This document shows positions 9,585-17,528 of a DNA stretch of 64,000 nt, piece by piece. This stretch comes from CAVRTM01 sp963724015 (GTDB lineage Bacteria > Actinomycetota > Actinomycetes > Actinomycetales > Dermatophilaceae): the NCBI GenBank assembly GCA_963724015.1, contig CAVRTM010000022.1, forward strand, positions 124,001 through 188,000, given 5' to 3'. Each line of letters begins with the position of its first letter. The first letter of the stretch is position 1. The notes beneath the pieces were generated by a model. The model did no database searches. It was not told the DNA's origin and worked only from the letters and a program-made list of their open reading frames with translations. The position numbers and the translations under genes are program-made.

Positions 9585-11077
9585 GCACGGCCCGTCGGGT
9601 CGGCGCCCGCGAGCTGCTCGACACCGTGCTCGACGCGGGCAGCTGGCAGAGCTGGGACGCTCCCCCGTTGCTGGTGGCCGAGCCGGGCAGCCCCTACGCC
9701 GCCGAGCTCGCCGCAGCCGCCGACAGGGCCGGCACGGACGAGGCCCTCATCACCGGCTCCGGCACCCTGCAGGGCCGCCGGGTCGCCGTGGTGGTCGGGG
9801 AGTTCGGCTTCCTCGCCGGGTCGATCGGCCGCGCCGCGGCGGAGCGGCTCGTCCTCGCCGTCGAGCGCGCCACCCGTGAGGGGCTGCCGCTGTTCGCGGC
9901 CCCGACCTCCGGCGGCACCCGCATGCAGGAGGGCACGCGGGCGTTCGTGGGCATGGTCAAGATCTCCGCCGCCGTCGCGGCGCACAAGGACGCGGGCCTG
10001 CCGTACATCGTCTACCTGCGCCACCCCACGACCGGCGGCGTGTTCGCCTCCTGGGGCTCGCTCGGGCACGTGACCGTGGCCGAGCCGGGCGCCCTGGTGG
10101 GCTTCCTCGGACCGCGGGTCTACGAGGCGCTGTACGACGCGCCGTTCCCGCCGGACGTGCAGACCTCGGAGAACCTCTACGAGCACGGGCTGCTCGATGC
10201 GGTGCTGCCGATCGAGTCGCTGGCGGAGGTGGCCGCCCGGGCCCTCAACGTGCTGATGGCACCGCGTGAGGGGCTGCCCGTGGTCCCCGAGCTGCCCCGC
10301 GAGGGCCTGCCGGACCTGCATGCCTGGGAGTCGATCACCCGCTCCCGGCGACCCGAGCGGCCGGGGGTGCGGGCCCTGCTCAAGCTGGGCGCCTCCGACG
10401 TCGTGCCCCTGCACGGCACCGGCCAGGGCGAGCAGGACCCGGGGCTGCTGATCGCCCTCGCGCGCTTCGGCGGCGCCCCCTGCGTGGTGCTCGGCCAGGA
10501 CCGCCGGCACCAGACGATGGACCACCCGCTCGGCCCGGCCGGCCTGCGCGAGGCCCGGCGCGGCATGCGGCTCGCCCACGAGCTCAAGCTGCCCCTGGTC
10601 AGCGTCATCGACACCGCCGGCGCCGCGCTGTCCAAGGAGGCCGAGGAGGGCGGCCTGGCCGGCGAGATCGCCCGGTGCCTCGCCGAGCTGGTGATGCTCG
10701 ACGCGCCCACGGTCTGCGTCCTGCTCGGCCAGGGCACCGGCGGTGGAGCGCTCGCGCTGATGCCCGCCGACCGCGTGATCTGCGCCCAGCACTCCTGGCT
10801 GTCGCCGCTGCCGCCCGAGGGCGCGTCGGCGATCCTGCACCGCGACACCGACCACGCCCCCGAGCTCGCCGCCTCCCAGGGGGTGCGCTCCCTCGACCTG
10901 CTGCGGGACGGCATCGTGGACCGGATCGTGGCCGAGCACCCCGACGCGGCGGACGAGCCGGCGGACTTCTGCGCCCGGATGGCGCAGGTGCTCGAGCACG
11001 AGCTCGCGCTGCTGCTGCGGGCCGACCCGGTGACCCGGCGGGCCGGCCGGCTGGCGCGGTACCGCGCGCTGGGATGA
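9581..11077 (+). CDS. Fused beta/alpha carboxyltransferase (AccD3-like)
   Basis: Two crotonase-fold carboxyltransferase halves lie in one chain of about 498 aa. The first (res ~1-230) has SGGTRMQEG and the GGVFASWGSLG acyl-CoA-binding loop. The second (res ~240-490) has DTAGAALSKEAEEGG and GQGTGGGALAL, as in AccA. This matches the actinobacterial AccD3 type, without a zinc ribbon. It could act with a biotin carboxylase, or as a malonyl-CoA-decarboxylating transferase in this pathway; no biotin-carboxylase or biotin-carrier gene is in the cluster. GTG 9581 was chosen for its GTGA overlap with the CoA-transferase stop; ATG 9551 in the same frame is an alternative. Confidence 0.82.
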   Translation: MSTARRVGARELLDTVLDAGSWQSWDAPPLLVAEPGSPYAAELAAAADRAGTDEALITGSGTLQGRRVAVVVGEFGFLAGSIGRAAAERLVLAVERATREGLPLFAAPTSGGTRMQEGTRAFVGMVKISAAVAAHKDAGLPYIVYLRHPTTGGVFASWGSLGHVTVAEPGALVGFLGPRVYEALYDAPFPPDVQTSENLYEHGLLDAVLPIESLAEVAARALNVLMAPREGLPVVPELPREGLPDLHAWESITRSRRPERPGVRALLKLGASDVVPLHGTGQGEQDPGLLIALARFGGAPCVVLGQDRRHQTMDHPLGPAGLREARRGMRLAHELKLPLVSVIDTAGAALSKEAEEGGLAGEIARCLAELVMLDAPTVCVLLGQGTGGGALALMPADRVICAQHSWLSPLPPEGASAILHRDTDHAPELAASQGVRSLDLLRDGIVDRIVAEHPDAADEPADFCARMAQVLEHELALLLRADPVTRRAGRLARYRALG

Positions 11078-11113
11078 GCACCAGCTCCACCGGTCGGTGC
11101 AGGTGAGACTGTG

Positions 11114-11135
11114 CCAACGCGCGGGCGCGCGTTGG
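11114..11135. promoter_or_regulatory. Candidate operator: CCAACGCGC-N4-GCGCGTTGG
   Basis: A perfect 9-bp inverted repeat with a 4-bp centre lies in the 159-bp spacer between the carboxyltransferase and carbamate kinase genes. Its outer word TGCCAACG is shared with the palindromic site at 4289. A possible -10 (taggct, 11172-11177) lies downstream, so it sits where an operator would. It could instead be a terminator stem for the upstream unit. Confidence 0.4.
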
Positions 11136-11236
11136 GCAGACTTCGCCCACGTCACGGCAGGCGAATCTCCGTAGGCTCGCGGTGCACCGGCCGCACCGTC
11201 TGCCGGTCGGCCACGTCAACGAATCGAGGTACGTCA

Positions 11237-12196
11237 GTGCGCGTTCTCCTCGCCCTGGGCGGCAACGCGATGACCGCCGCCGACGGCAGCGCCACCCCGG
11301 ACGCCCAGCGCGCCGCGATCGCGGCGGCCATGGAGTCGGTCGCCGGCCTCATCACGGCCGGTCACGAGGTCGTCATCACCCACGGCAACGGCCCGCAGGT
11401 GGGCAACCTGCTCGTGAAGAACGAGCTCGCCGCCGCGGTCGTCCCGCCGGTGTCCCTCGACTGGTGCGTCGCCCAGACCCAGGCCACGATCGGGTTCACC
11501 ATCCTGGGCGCCCTCGAGCGCAGCCTGGCGGCGGCCGGGACGTCCCGCCCGGTCGCCGCGATCGTGACCCGCACCCGGGTCGACGAGGACGACCCCGGCT
11601 TCGCCCGGCCGACCAAGCCGGTGGGGCGGTTCCTGCCGTACGAGCAGGCCAAGCCGCTCATCGACCACGGGCAGCTGTGGGAGGACCGCGGCGAGAAGGG
11701 CTGGCGCCGCATGGTCGCCTCCCCCGAGCCCGTCGAGGTCCTCGAGACCGGCACGCTCATGACGCTGCTGGACGCCGGCTACGTCGTCGTCGCGGCCGGA
11801 GGCGGCGGCATCCCGGTCGTGCGGGACGCACAGGGCGGTGTCCGCGGCGTCGAGGCGGTCATCGACAAGGACCTCACCGCAGCGGTGCTCGCCCGGTCGG
11901 TCGAGGCCGACGTGCTCGTCATCGCCACGGACGTCGACCACGCCATCCTCGGCTACGGCACGCCCGAGGCCGAGGCGATCCACACGGTGACGCTGCAGCA
12001 GATGCGCGAGATCGCCGCCGCGGGCCACTTCGCCAGCGGGTCCATGGGGCCCAAGGTCGAGGCGGCGATGCGCTTCGTCGAGTCCGGTGGGAGGCGATCG
12101 GTCATCACCGCGCTGGAGCACATCGAGAAAGCCATCACAGGAAACTACGGAACGGTCATCGACGGCCGTGCCGCGACCACCAAGAACGAAGGGTGA
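11237..12196 (+). CDS. arcC: Carbamate kinase
   Basis: A 319-aa amino-acid-kinase family protein with VLLALGGNAM at the N-terminus, THGNGPQVGNLL, the Lys-bearing RRMVASPEP segment, AAGGGGIPVV, DKDLTAAVLA and FASGSMGPKVEAA: all carbamate-kinase signatures. It interconverts ATP + carbamate and ADP + carbamoyl phosphate. No arginine deiminase or ornithine carbamoyltransferase gene is nearby. Its place directly before a ring-opening amidohydrolase suggests it handles carbamate or carbamoyl phosphate released from a heterocycle. GTG 11237 has GAGGT six bases upstream. Its stop is five bases before the next start. Confidence 0.92.
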   Translation: MRVLLALGGNAMTAADGSATPDAQRAAIAAAMESVAGLITAGHEVVITHGNGPQVGNLLVKNELAAAVVPPVSLDWCVAQTQATIGFTILGALERSLAAAGTSRPVAAIVTRTRVDEDDPGFARPTKPVGRFLPYEQAKPLIDHGQLWEDRGEKGWRRMVASPEPVEVLETGTLMTLLDAGYVVVAAGGGGIPVVRDAQGGVRGVEAVIDKDLTAAVLARSVEADVLVIATDVDHAILGYGTPEAEAIHTVTLQQMREIAAAGHFASGSMGPKVEAAMRFVESGGRRSVITALEHIEKAITGNYGTVIDGRAATTKNEG

Positions 12197-12201
12197 CACC
12201 C

Positions 12202-13336
12202 GTGCCAGATGCCATTGAGGTCCGCAAGGTCCCGATCCACGGCGTCGCCGACGCCTCCGAGCTGGCCAGGCTCATCGACGACGGCGTGATGGAGGCCCAC
12301 CGCGTGGTGGCCATCATCGGCAAGACCGAGGGGAACGGTGGGGTCAACGACTACACCCGCATCATCGCCGACCGCGCGTTCCGCGAGGTGCTGGTCGCCA
12401 AGGGCGCACCCGAGGACCAGGTCGAAGCAGGTCCCGATCGTCTGGTCCGGCGGCACGGACGGCGTGATCAGCCCCCACGCCACGATCTTCGCGACCGTCG
12501 ACGCGGCCAGGGCCGAGCAGACCGACGAGCCTCGCCTCACGGTCGGCTTCGCGATGAGCGAGCCGATCCTGCCCGAGGAGATCGGCTACGTCGGCATGGT
12601 CAAGAAGGTCGCCGACGGCGTCAAGGTCGCGATGGAGCGCGCCGGGATCACCGACCCGGCCGACGTGCACTACGTGCAGACCAAGACCCCGCTGCTGACG
12701 ATCCACACGATCCGCGACGCCAAGGCCCGCGGCCAGCAGGTCTGGACCGAGCACACCCACGAGTCGATGGACCTGTCCAACGGCACCACGGGGCTCGGTG
12801 TCGCGGTCGCGCTCGGCGAGATCGACATGCCGACCGACGCCGACATCATGCACAACCGCGACCTCTACTCCTCGGTCGCCTCCTGCTCCTCCGGCGTCGA
12901 GCTCGACCAGGCCCAGATCGTCGTCGTCGGCAACGCCCGCGGCGTCGGCGGCCGCTACCGCATCGGCCACTCGGTCATGAAGGACGCCCTGGACGCCGAC
13001 GGCATCTGGGCGGCGATCCGCGAGGCCGGCCTGGACCTGCCCGAGCGTCCGCACACCAGCGACCTGCAGGGCCGCCTGGTCAACGTGTTCCTCAAGTGCG
13101 AGGCCAGCCAGGACGGCACCGTGCACGGCCGCCGCAACGCCATGCTCGACGACTCCGACGTGCACTGGCACCGCCAGATCAAGTCCTGCGTCGGTGGCGT
13201 GACGGCCGGCGTCACCGGTGACCCTGCGGTCTTCGTCTCGGTCTCGGCCGCGCACCAGGGCCCCGAGGGCGGTGGCCCGGTGGCGGCCATCGTCGACATG
13301 GGCAGCGAGCCCACCGGCTACGTGTGGAAGAGCTGA
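12202..13336 (+). CDS. Ring-opening amidohydrolase, barbiturase/cyanuric acid hydrolase family; one frameshift
   Basis: The protein has the threefold pseudo-repeat of the AtzD/TrzD/barbiturase (toblerone-fold) family. Each repeat shows its lysine and serine: K in IIGKTEGNGG, QTKTPLL and FLKCEASQDG; S in VWSGGTDGVISP, SSVASCSSG and SVSAAHQGPEGGG. The family opens cyanuric acid or barbituric acid. I cannot separate the two activities by motif alone, but the Mo hydroxylase and CoA-linked genes, and the absence of biuret or allophanate hydrolase genes, favour barbiturase. One extra base near 12425 (gtc-g-aag) shifts frame 1 to 2; corrected length is about 377 aa. GTG 12202 has AAGGG eight bases upstream; GTG 12193 is an alternative. 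Confidence 0.87.
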
Positions 13337-13381
13337 CACGGCGCTGGTCGGGGCGGCTACGGCTGACCTGACAGGCGGAAG

Positions 13382-13413
13382 GGGGCCCGGACCCCGGCGG
13401 TCCGGGCTCCTTT
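13382..13413. terminator. Terminator of the catabolic cluster
   Basis: Stem gcccggacc / ggtccgggc (13385-13393 and 13399-13407), 5-nt loop, extended by three further pairs and followed by ttt. It lies 46 bp after the amidohydrolase stop and before the convergent gene at 13428. Confidence 0.75.
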
Positions 13414-13427
13414 CGCGGTGCCCGGGG

Positions 13428-14015
13428 TCAGGGCAGGTACGGCGTGCAGCACCCCGAGACGACCTGACCCAGCACGGCGAGGCGCTGACGCTCGACCGGC
13501 GTCTGCGCGCGCAGCCGGGCGAGGAGCTCGCCGCGGCACGCGGTGAGCCTCACCGGCTCGCCGAGTGACCCCAGCGCCGAGCCGATATGGTCACGCCCGA
13601 GCAGCGTGACGAAGGGCTCGAGCCCCGTGACGGAACGGTGATCGGGCGTCCGCACCATGACCAGCGACGCGCCGGGCGAGGTCTCCACCGTGGCCAGTCC
13701 CCACGTCGAGGGCATGGTCTCGAGCAACGGCGGGGCGTCAGCCGGTGCCACCACGAGGGTGACCAGCTCGATGCCCTCCAGCGCTTTCGGCAGCGTGTCG
13801 AAACAGGATGCGTCGGAGCCGAGGAGCCATGCGTGGGCGTAGGAGTGGGTGACCACCACCAGGTCGGTGCGGCGCAGTCCGGCCCGGAGCTGGTGCTCCC
13901 GCAAGACGCAGTGCGGGCCGCCGAGTCCGGCACGCACCCACGTGCGCACGGCCCGCTCGGCAGTGTGCGTCCATGCACGATCAGTGACCTGGGGCCTGGC
14001 CCTGACGATCCTCAT
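13428..14015 (-). CDS. Hypothetical protein
   Basis: I do not recognise this 195-aa protein. The start MRIVRARPQ at 14015 has GGAG eight bases upstream; the frame remains open further upstream, but without a better start. The sequence is a mixed globular protein with no membrane segment, containing DLVVVTHSYAHAW and a Leu/Val-rich core. It is convergent with the catabolic cluster and stands alone. The opposite frames are shadows. Confidence 0.5.
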   Translation of the reverse strand: MRIVRARPQVTDRAWTHTAERAVRTWVRAGLGGPHCVLREHQLRAGLRRTDLVVVTHSYAHAWLLGSDASCFDTLPKALEGIELVTLVVAPADAPPLLETMPSTWGLATVETSPGASLVMVRTPDHRSVTGLEPFVTLLGRDHIGSALGSLGEPVRLTACRGELLARLRAQTPVERQRLAVLGQVVSGCCTPYLP

Positions 14016-14180
14016 CACGACGCTCCGGCTGTCATCCCGAGAACATAACCGCGAATTGGCCCGCTGACCAGCACTTCTCGAGATCGTGACATCTGCCGCG
14101 CCATCGTCAGGAGCCAGCCCCTGGCTGCCTCCTGAGCGCATGCTCCTCGAACGCCGTGGACGTCCGTGCTGATGCAGCCG

Positions 14181-14393
14181 TCAACCCAGCGGACGCTGGC
14201 TGCAGGTGACGTAGGCGTCGGCCCACGGCCGCAGCCGCTCGAAGGCACCGCTTGCGGCCAGCACGTCGGCGTCGCCGTACCGACGCCCGATCAGCTGCAT
14301 CCCCACCGGCAGCCCGTCCACGAAGCCGGCCGGTATGGACGCGGCCGGGTGACCGGTGAAGTTGGCCAGGTAGGTGAGGCACCATCCGAGCAA
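14181..14393 (-). pseudogene. Amidase (GatA-type) C-terminal remnant
   Basis: Only about 70 residues remain: LTYLANFTGHPAAS, then GLPVGMQLIGRRYGD and FERLRPWAD, the conserved C-terminal end of the amidase-signature family, with a proper stop at 14181. The Ser-Ser-Lys catalytic region is absent. The remnant is cut off about 140 bp before tRNA-Sec, so the rest was probably lost in a rearrangement next to the tRNA gene. Confidence 0.7.
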
Positions 14394-14535
14394 TCAACGC
14401 CTCTGTCGTCAGAGATGGCGGCCCAGCAGGCGGCCACCCCGCCTGGTGGTGGCGCAGTGATGACTGCTTTACTTGCCGCCTCGAACCGCCCAGCCTGCGC
14501 CGATGCGCCGTCATCGGAGTGGTCAGCGGCCCGAG

Positions 14536-14631
14536 GGAGGTGTACAGGTGCCTGGTGGCCCTCCCGGTCTTCAAAACCGGTGAAGCCGAGGATCTCGGCT
14601 TGGCGGGTTCGATTCCCGTCCGCCTCCGCCA
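14536..14631 (+). tRNA. selC: tRNA-Sec (anticodon UCA)
   Basis: A 96-nt tRNA with encoded CCA. The acceptor stem pairs ggaggtg with cgcctcc. The anticodon stem ccggt/accgg closes a 7-nt loop cttcaaa with anticodon TCA at 14571-14573. The long variable arm has a 6-bp stem gccgag/ctcggc, and the T loop reads ttcgatt. A UCA anticodon with a long extra arm is diagnostic of selenocysteine tRNA. selA and selB lie 1.6 kb downstream on the same strand. Confidence 0.95.
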
Positions 14632-14750
14632 CAGCAGCTGATGGTCAGTCGGCCGACCGCACGACGCTGCTTTCGTGGAACTTCAGGTACGCCGAAAAAG
14701 CCCTGTGGACAACGCTGTTCGCGGTCGGTTGGGCTGTCGGCGGTCGCGGC

Positions 14751-14756
14751 TAGGTT
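14751..14756 (+). promoter_or_regulatory. -10 box of a leaderless promoter
   Basis: TAGGTT ends 6 nt before the ATG at 14763, so transcription would begin at or next to the start codon. No Shine-Dalgarno is present upstream, which supports leaderless translation of the HNH gene. Confidence 0.5.
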
Positions 14757-14762
14757 TTTCTC

Positions 14763-15968
14763 ATGGAGGGGACCAGCTTCGAGGAGGACTGGGCGGTGGT
14801 GGTTGCCGCTGCGCCGGCGCTGCGTCGGGTACTGAGCCGGTTGCACCAGGTGGGGTCGGGCGAGCTGGGGCCGGTGTTCGCCGAGCTGGACGAGCTGAAG
14901 ATGCTGGCCGGCGCGGGTCAGGTGGGGGTGCTGGACCAGGGGCTGACCCGCGGGGACGTGCGGGCCTCGGATGCGGCGTCGTCGACCGGGTGGGTGCGGC
15001 AGTGGGGGCCGTCCTACCGGGCCGGTGGCGCGGCTTCGTTGGTGAAGGTGGCCGAGGCGGTCGCCAAGCCGTGCAACGCCCCGCTGGCCGAGGCGGTCCT
15101 GACCGCGCGGGTGCCGGTCGGCAACGCCGCGGTCGCGCTGGCGGAGATGGACAAGCTGCTGCCGCGGCTGACCCCGGCGTGTGCCGAGACGGTGCTGGGC
15201 GGGTTCGTCGCGATCGCCGAGACCGACGGGCCGGCCCAGATCCGGGCGCTGCGACCGCGGGTGATCGCCAGGTACGGGCGGTGGGGTGAGTTCCAGCGCC
15301 GGGAGGACCTGCTCAAGCACGGCCGCTCCCTGTCCCAGCCGTACGCCGATGACGGGATGGCGGAGTACCGGCTGCGGCTGGACCCCGAGGGCCAGGCCGT
15401 GCTGGAGGCGATCCTCGGGCCGCTGGCCGCACCGCAGCCGTCGACGGTGACCGGGTCGGACCTCCGCACCAGCGACCAGCGCCGCGCGGACGCGCTGGTC
15501 GAGGTCTGCCGGCGTGCTGCCGCCGCGGGCGGAGCAGCGCCGACCACCCCGAAGGCGGCGGTGGTGGTGACGATGGACTGGACCGACCTGAAGGAGCGCA
15601 CCGGGGCCGGGACGACGCTGACCGGGGACCTGCTGGCCCCCGAGACGGTCCGGCGGATGGCCTGCGACGCCGCCATCATCCCCGCCGTCCTCGGGACGAG
15701 GTCCGAGCTGCTGGACCTGGGCCGGACCGTGCGGCTGGCCACGCCGAAGCTGTTCCTGGCGTTGTGTCTGCGTGACCGCGGCTGCACCTTCCCGGGGTGC
15801 TCGAGGCCGCCGGGCTGGTGCGACGCCCACCATGGCGTGCACTGGTGCGACGGCGGCCCGACGGACCTGAGCAACATGGCGCTGTTGTGCCCGCGGCACC
15901 ACACGATCGTGCACCAGAAGGGCTACACCGCCACCATCACCACGACCGAGGTCACCTGGCACCTGTAG
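14763..15968 (+). CDS. DUF222 (13E12 family) HNH endonuclease-like protein
   Basis: A 401-aa protein with an N-terminal DUF222 helical domain (res ~30-300) and a C-terminal HNH nuclease motif: CTFPGCSRPPGWCDAHH, then the Asn/His segment LLCPRHHTIVH. These genes are repeated across actinobacterial genomes (13E12 family of mycobacteria) and behave like dispersed selfish or SOS-linked elements; the function is not firmly known. It lies between tRNA-Sec and selA, interrupting the sel locus. It appears intact, unlike the homologue at 56423-57936. Confidence 0.88.
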   Translation: MEGTSFEEDWAVVVAAAPALRRVLSRLHQVGSGELGPVFAELDELKMLAGAGQVGVLDQGLTRGDVRASDAASSTGWVRQWGPSYRAGGAASLVKVAEAVAKPCNAPLAEAVLTARVPVGNAAVALAEMDKLLPRLTPACAETVLGGFVAIAETDGPAQIRALRPRVIARYGRWGEFQRREDLLKHGRSLSQPYADDGMAEYRLRLDPEGQAVLEAILGPLAAPQPSTVTGSDLRTSDQRRADALVEVCRRAAAAGGAAPTTPKAAVVVTMDWTDLKERTGAGTTLTGDLLAPETVRRMACDAAIIPAVLGTRSELLDLGRTVRLATPKLFLALCLRDRGCTFPGCSRPPGWCDAHHGVHWCDGGPTDLSNMALLCPRHHTIVHQKGYTATITTTEVTWHL

Positions 15969-16195
15969 CTGCCCCGCCCCGCGACCCGCCAGCACACGGC
16001 GGGTCGCATCAGCCCGCCCGAGGACGGACCGGTGAAGGTGCCGCGAAGCGCACACGGCCGCCGCGCAGGAGCGGCGGTCATGGCCGAACGACTTGGCCCC
16101 GGACCGGGCTGAGACTGAACGGTGACCTCGTTAACACCCCAACACCCGATCGCCGAAACCCAGCTCCCTGAGCCGGTCCGGCCATCGACGGACCG

Positions 16196-16201
16196 TAGGA
16201 T
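16196..16201 (+). promoter_or_regulatory. -10 box of a leaderless promoter for selA
   Basis: TAGGAT ends 7 nt before GTG 16209. This spacing puts the transcription start on the start codon and supports 16209 over the further upstream GTG at 16122. Confidence 0.5.
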
Positions 16202-16208
16202 CGACGCC

Positions 16209-17528
16209 GTGGCCCCGACGAACGCGAAGACGCCCGATCCCACGGGCCCGCAGGCCGATCCGCGGCGGAGCGTCCCCCGGACCGACGTCCTGCTCGCGGA
16301 CCCCCGCCTCAGGGACGCCACCCGACGGCTCGGTCAAGCCGCCGTCAAGGCACAGGTGCTGGCCGCGCAGTCACGCGCCCGGGCCGGCGAGATCCGCCCC
16401 GACGAGGTGGCGGACGCCGCGGTGCAAGGCCTGCCGGCGCGTGCCACGACCCTTCGACCCGTGGTCAACGCCACCGGCGTCGTACTGCACACCAACCTCG
16501 GCCGGGCCCGGCTGTCCCCCGCCGCCCTCGACGCCGTGGCCACCGCCGGTACCTACGTCGACGTGGAGTTCGACGTGGTCACCGGCCAGCGAGCGCGCCG
16601 CGGGCGTGGCACGCTCGCCGCCCTCCACGACGCCGTGCCGGACGCCGGAGCCGTGCTCGCGGTCAACAACGGCGCCGCGGCGCTCGTCCTCGCCACCACC
16701 GCGCTGGCGGCAGGCCGCGAGGTCGTGGTCAGCCGCGGCGAGATGGTCGAAATCGGCGACGGCTTCCGGCTGCACGAGCTGATCGCCTCCACCGGCGCAC
16801 GCCTTCGCGAGGTCGGCACGACCAACCGCACGGCGCTGCGCGACTACGCCGAGGCGGTCGGCCCTGACACCGGCTGCATCCTCAAGGTTCACCCGAGCAA
16901 CTTCCGCGTCGAGGGGTTCACCTCGGCCGTGCCGGTCAGCGCCCTGGCCGGCCTCGGTGCACCCCTGGTGGTGGACATCGGCAGCGGGCTCCTGCGCCCG
17001 GACCCGCTGCTGCCGGAGGAGCCGGACGCCACCTCGACCCTGCGCGCGGGCGCCTCCGTCGTCACGTGCAGTGCGGACAAGCTGCTCGGCGGCCCCCAGG
17101 GCGGCCTGCTGCTCGGCGACGCAGAGGTGGTGGAGTCCCTGAGGCGCCACCCCCTGGCCCGGGCGCTGCGCGTCGACAAGCTCACCCTCGCGGCGCTCGA
17201 GGCGAGCGTCGGTGGCCCCGCCACGCCGACGCACCGTTACCTGCACGCCGACCCGGAGGAGCTGCGCCGGCGTGCCGAGCGCCTGGCGGGTGAGGTCGGC
17301 GGCGACGTCGTGCCCTCCGCGGGTGCGGTCGGTGGAGGCTCTGCCCCCGGACTGGGCCTGCCCGGCTGGGCCGTCGCCCTTCCTTCCGCGTATGCCGAGA
17401 AGCTGCGGCTCGGCGAGCCGTGCGTCGTCGCCCGCGTGGAGCGGGGGCACTGCCTGGTCGACCTGCGCTGCGTCGAGCCGCAGGACGACCCCGTCCTCGT
17501 CGCCGCGATCAGGGCCGTGGAGCAGTAG
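16209..17528 (+). CDS. selA: L-seryl-tRNA(Sec) selenium transferase SelA
   Basis: PLP-dependent enzyme converting Ser-tRNA(Sec) to Sec-tRNA(Sec) with selenophosphate. Family features: VNATGVVLHTNLGRA, the GRGTLAALHDA segment, VSRGEMVEIGDGFR, VGTTNRT, KVHPSNFRVEGF and the PLP lysine in CSADKLLGGPQGG. From GTG 16209 the protein is 439 aa, near the usual length; starting at 16122 would add 29 low-complexity residues. The stop TAG overlaps the selB GTG by one base. No selD (selenophosphate synthetase) is in the window. Confidence 0.93.
   Translation: MAPTNAKTPDPTGPQADPRRSVPRTDVLLADPRLRDATRRLGQAAVKAQVLAAQSRARAGEIRPDEVADAAVQGLPARATTLRPVVNATGVVLHTNLGRARLSPAALDAVATAGTYVDVEFDVVTGQRARRGRGTLAALHDAVPDAGAVLAVNNGAAALVLATTALAAGREVVVSRGEMVEIGDGFRLHELIASTGARLREVGTTNRTALRDYAEAVGPDTGCILKVHPSNFRVEGFTSAVPVSALAGLGAPLVVDIGSGLLRPDPLLPEEPDATSTLRAGASVVTCSADKLLGGPQGGLLLGDAEVVESLRRHPLARALRVDKLTLAALEASVGGPATPTHRYLHADPEELRRRAERLAGEVGGDVVPSAGAVGGGSAPGLGLPGWAVALPSAYAEKLRLGEPCVVARVERGHCLVDLRCVEPQDDPVLVAAIRAVEQ

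Noticed and set aside
145..12500. Programmed +1 frameshifting as a real mechanism
   Set aside because: The shift sites share no slippery sequence, stop codon or structure, and occur in unrelated genes across the window.
13587..14048. Plus-strand frames across 13.6-14.0 kb
   Set aside because: They mirror the better-supported minus-strand gene and are His/Arg-rich shadow frames.
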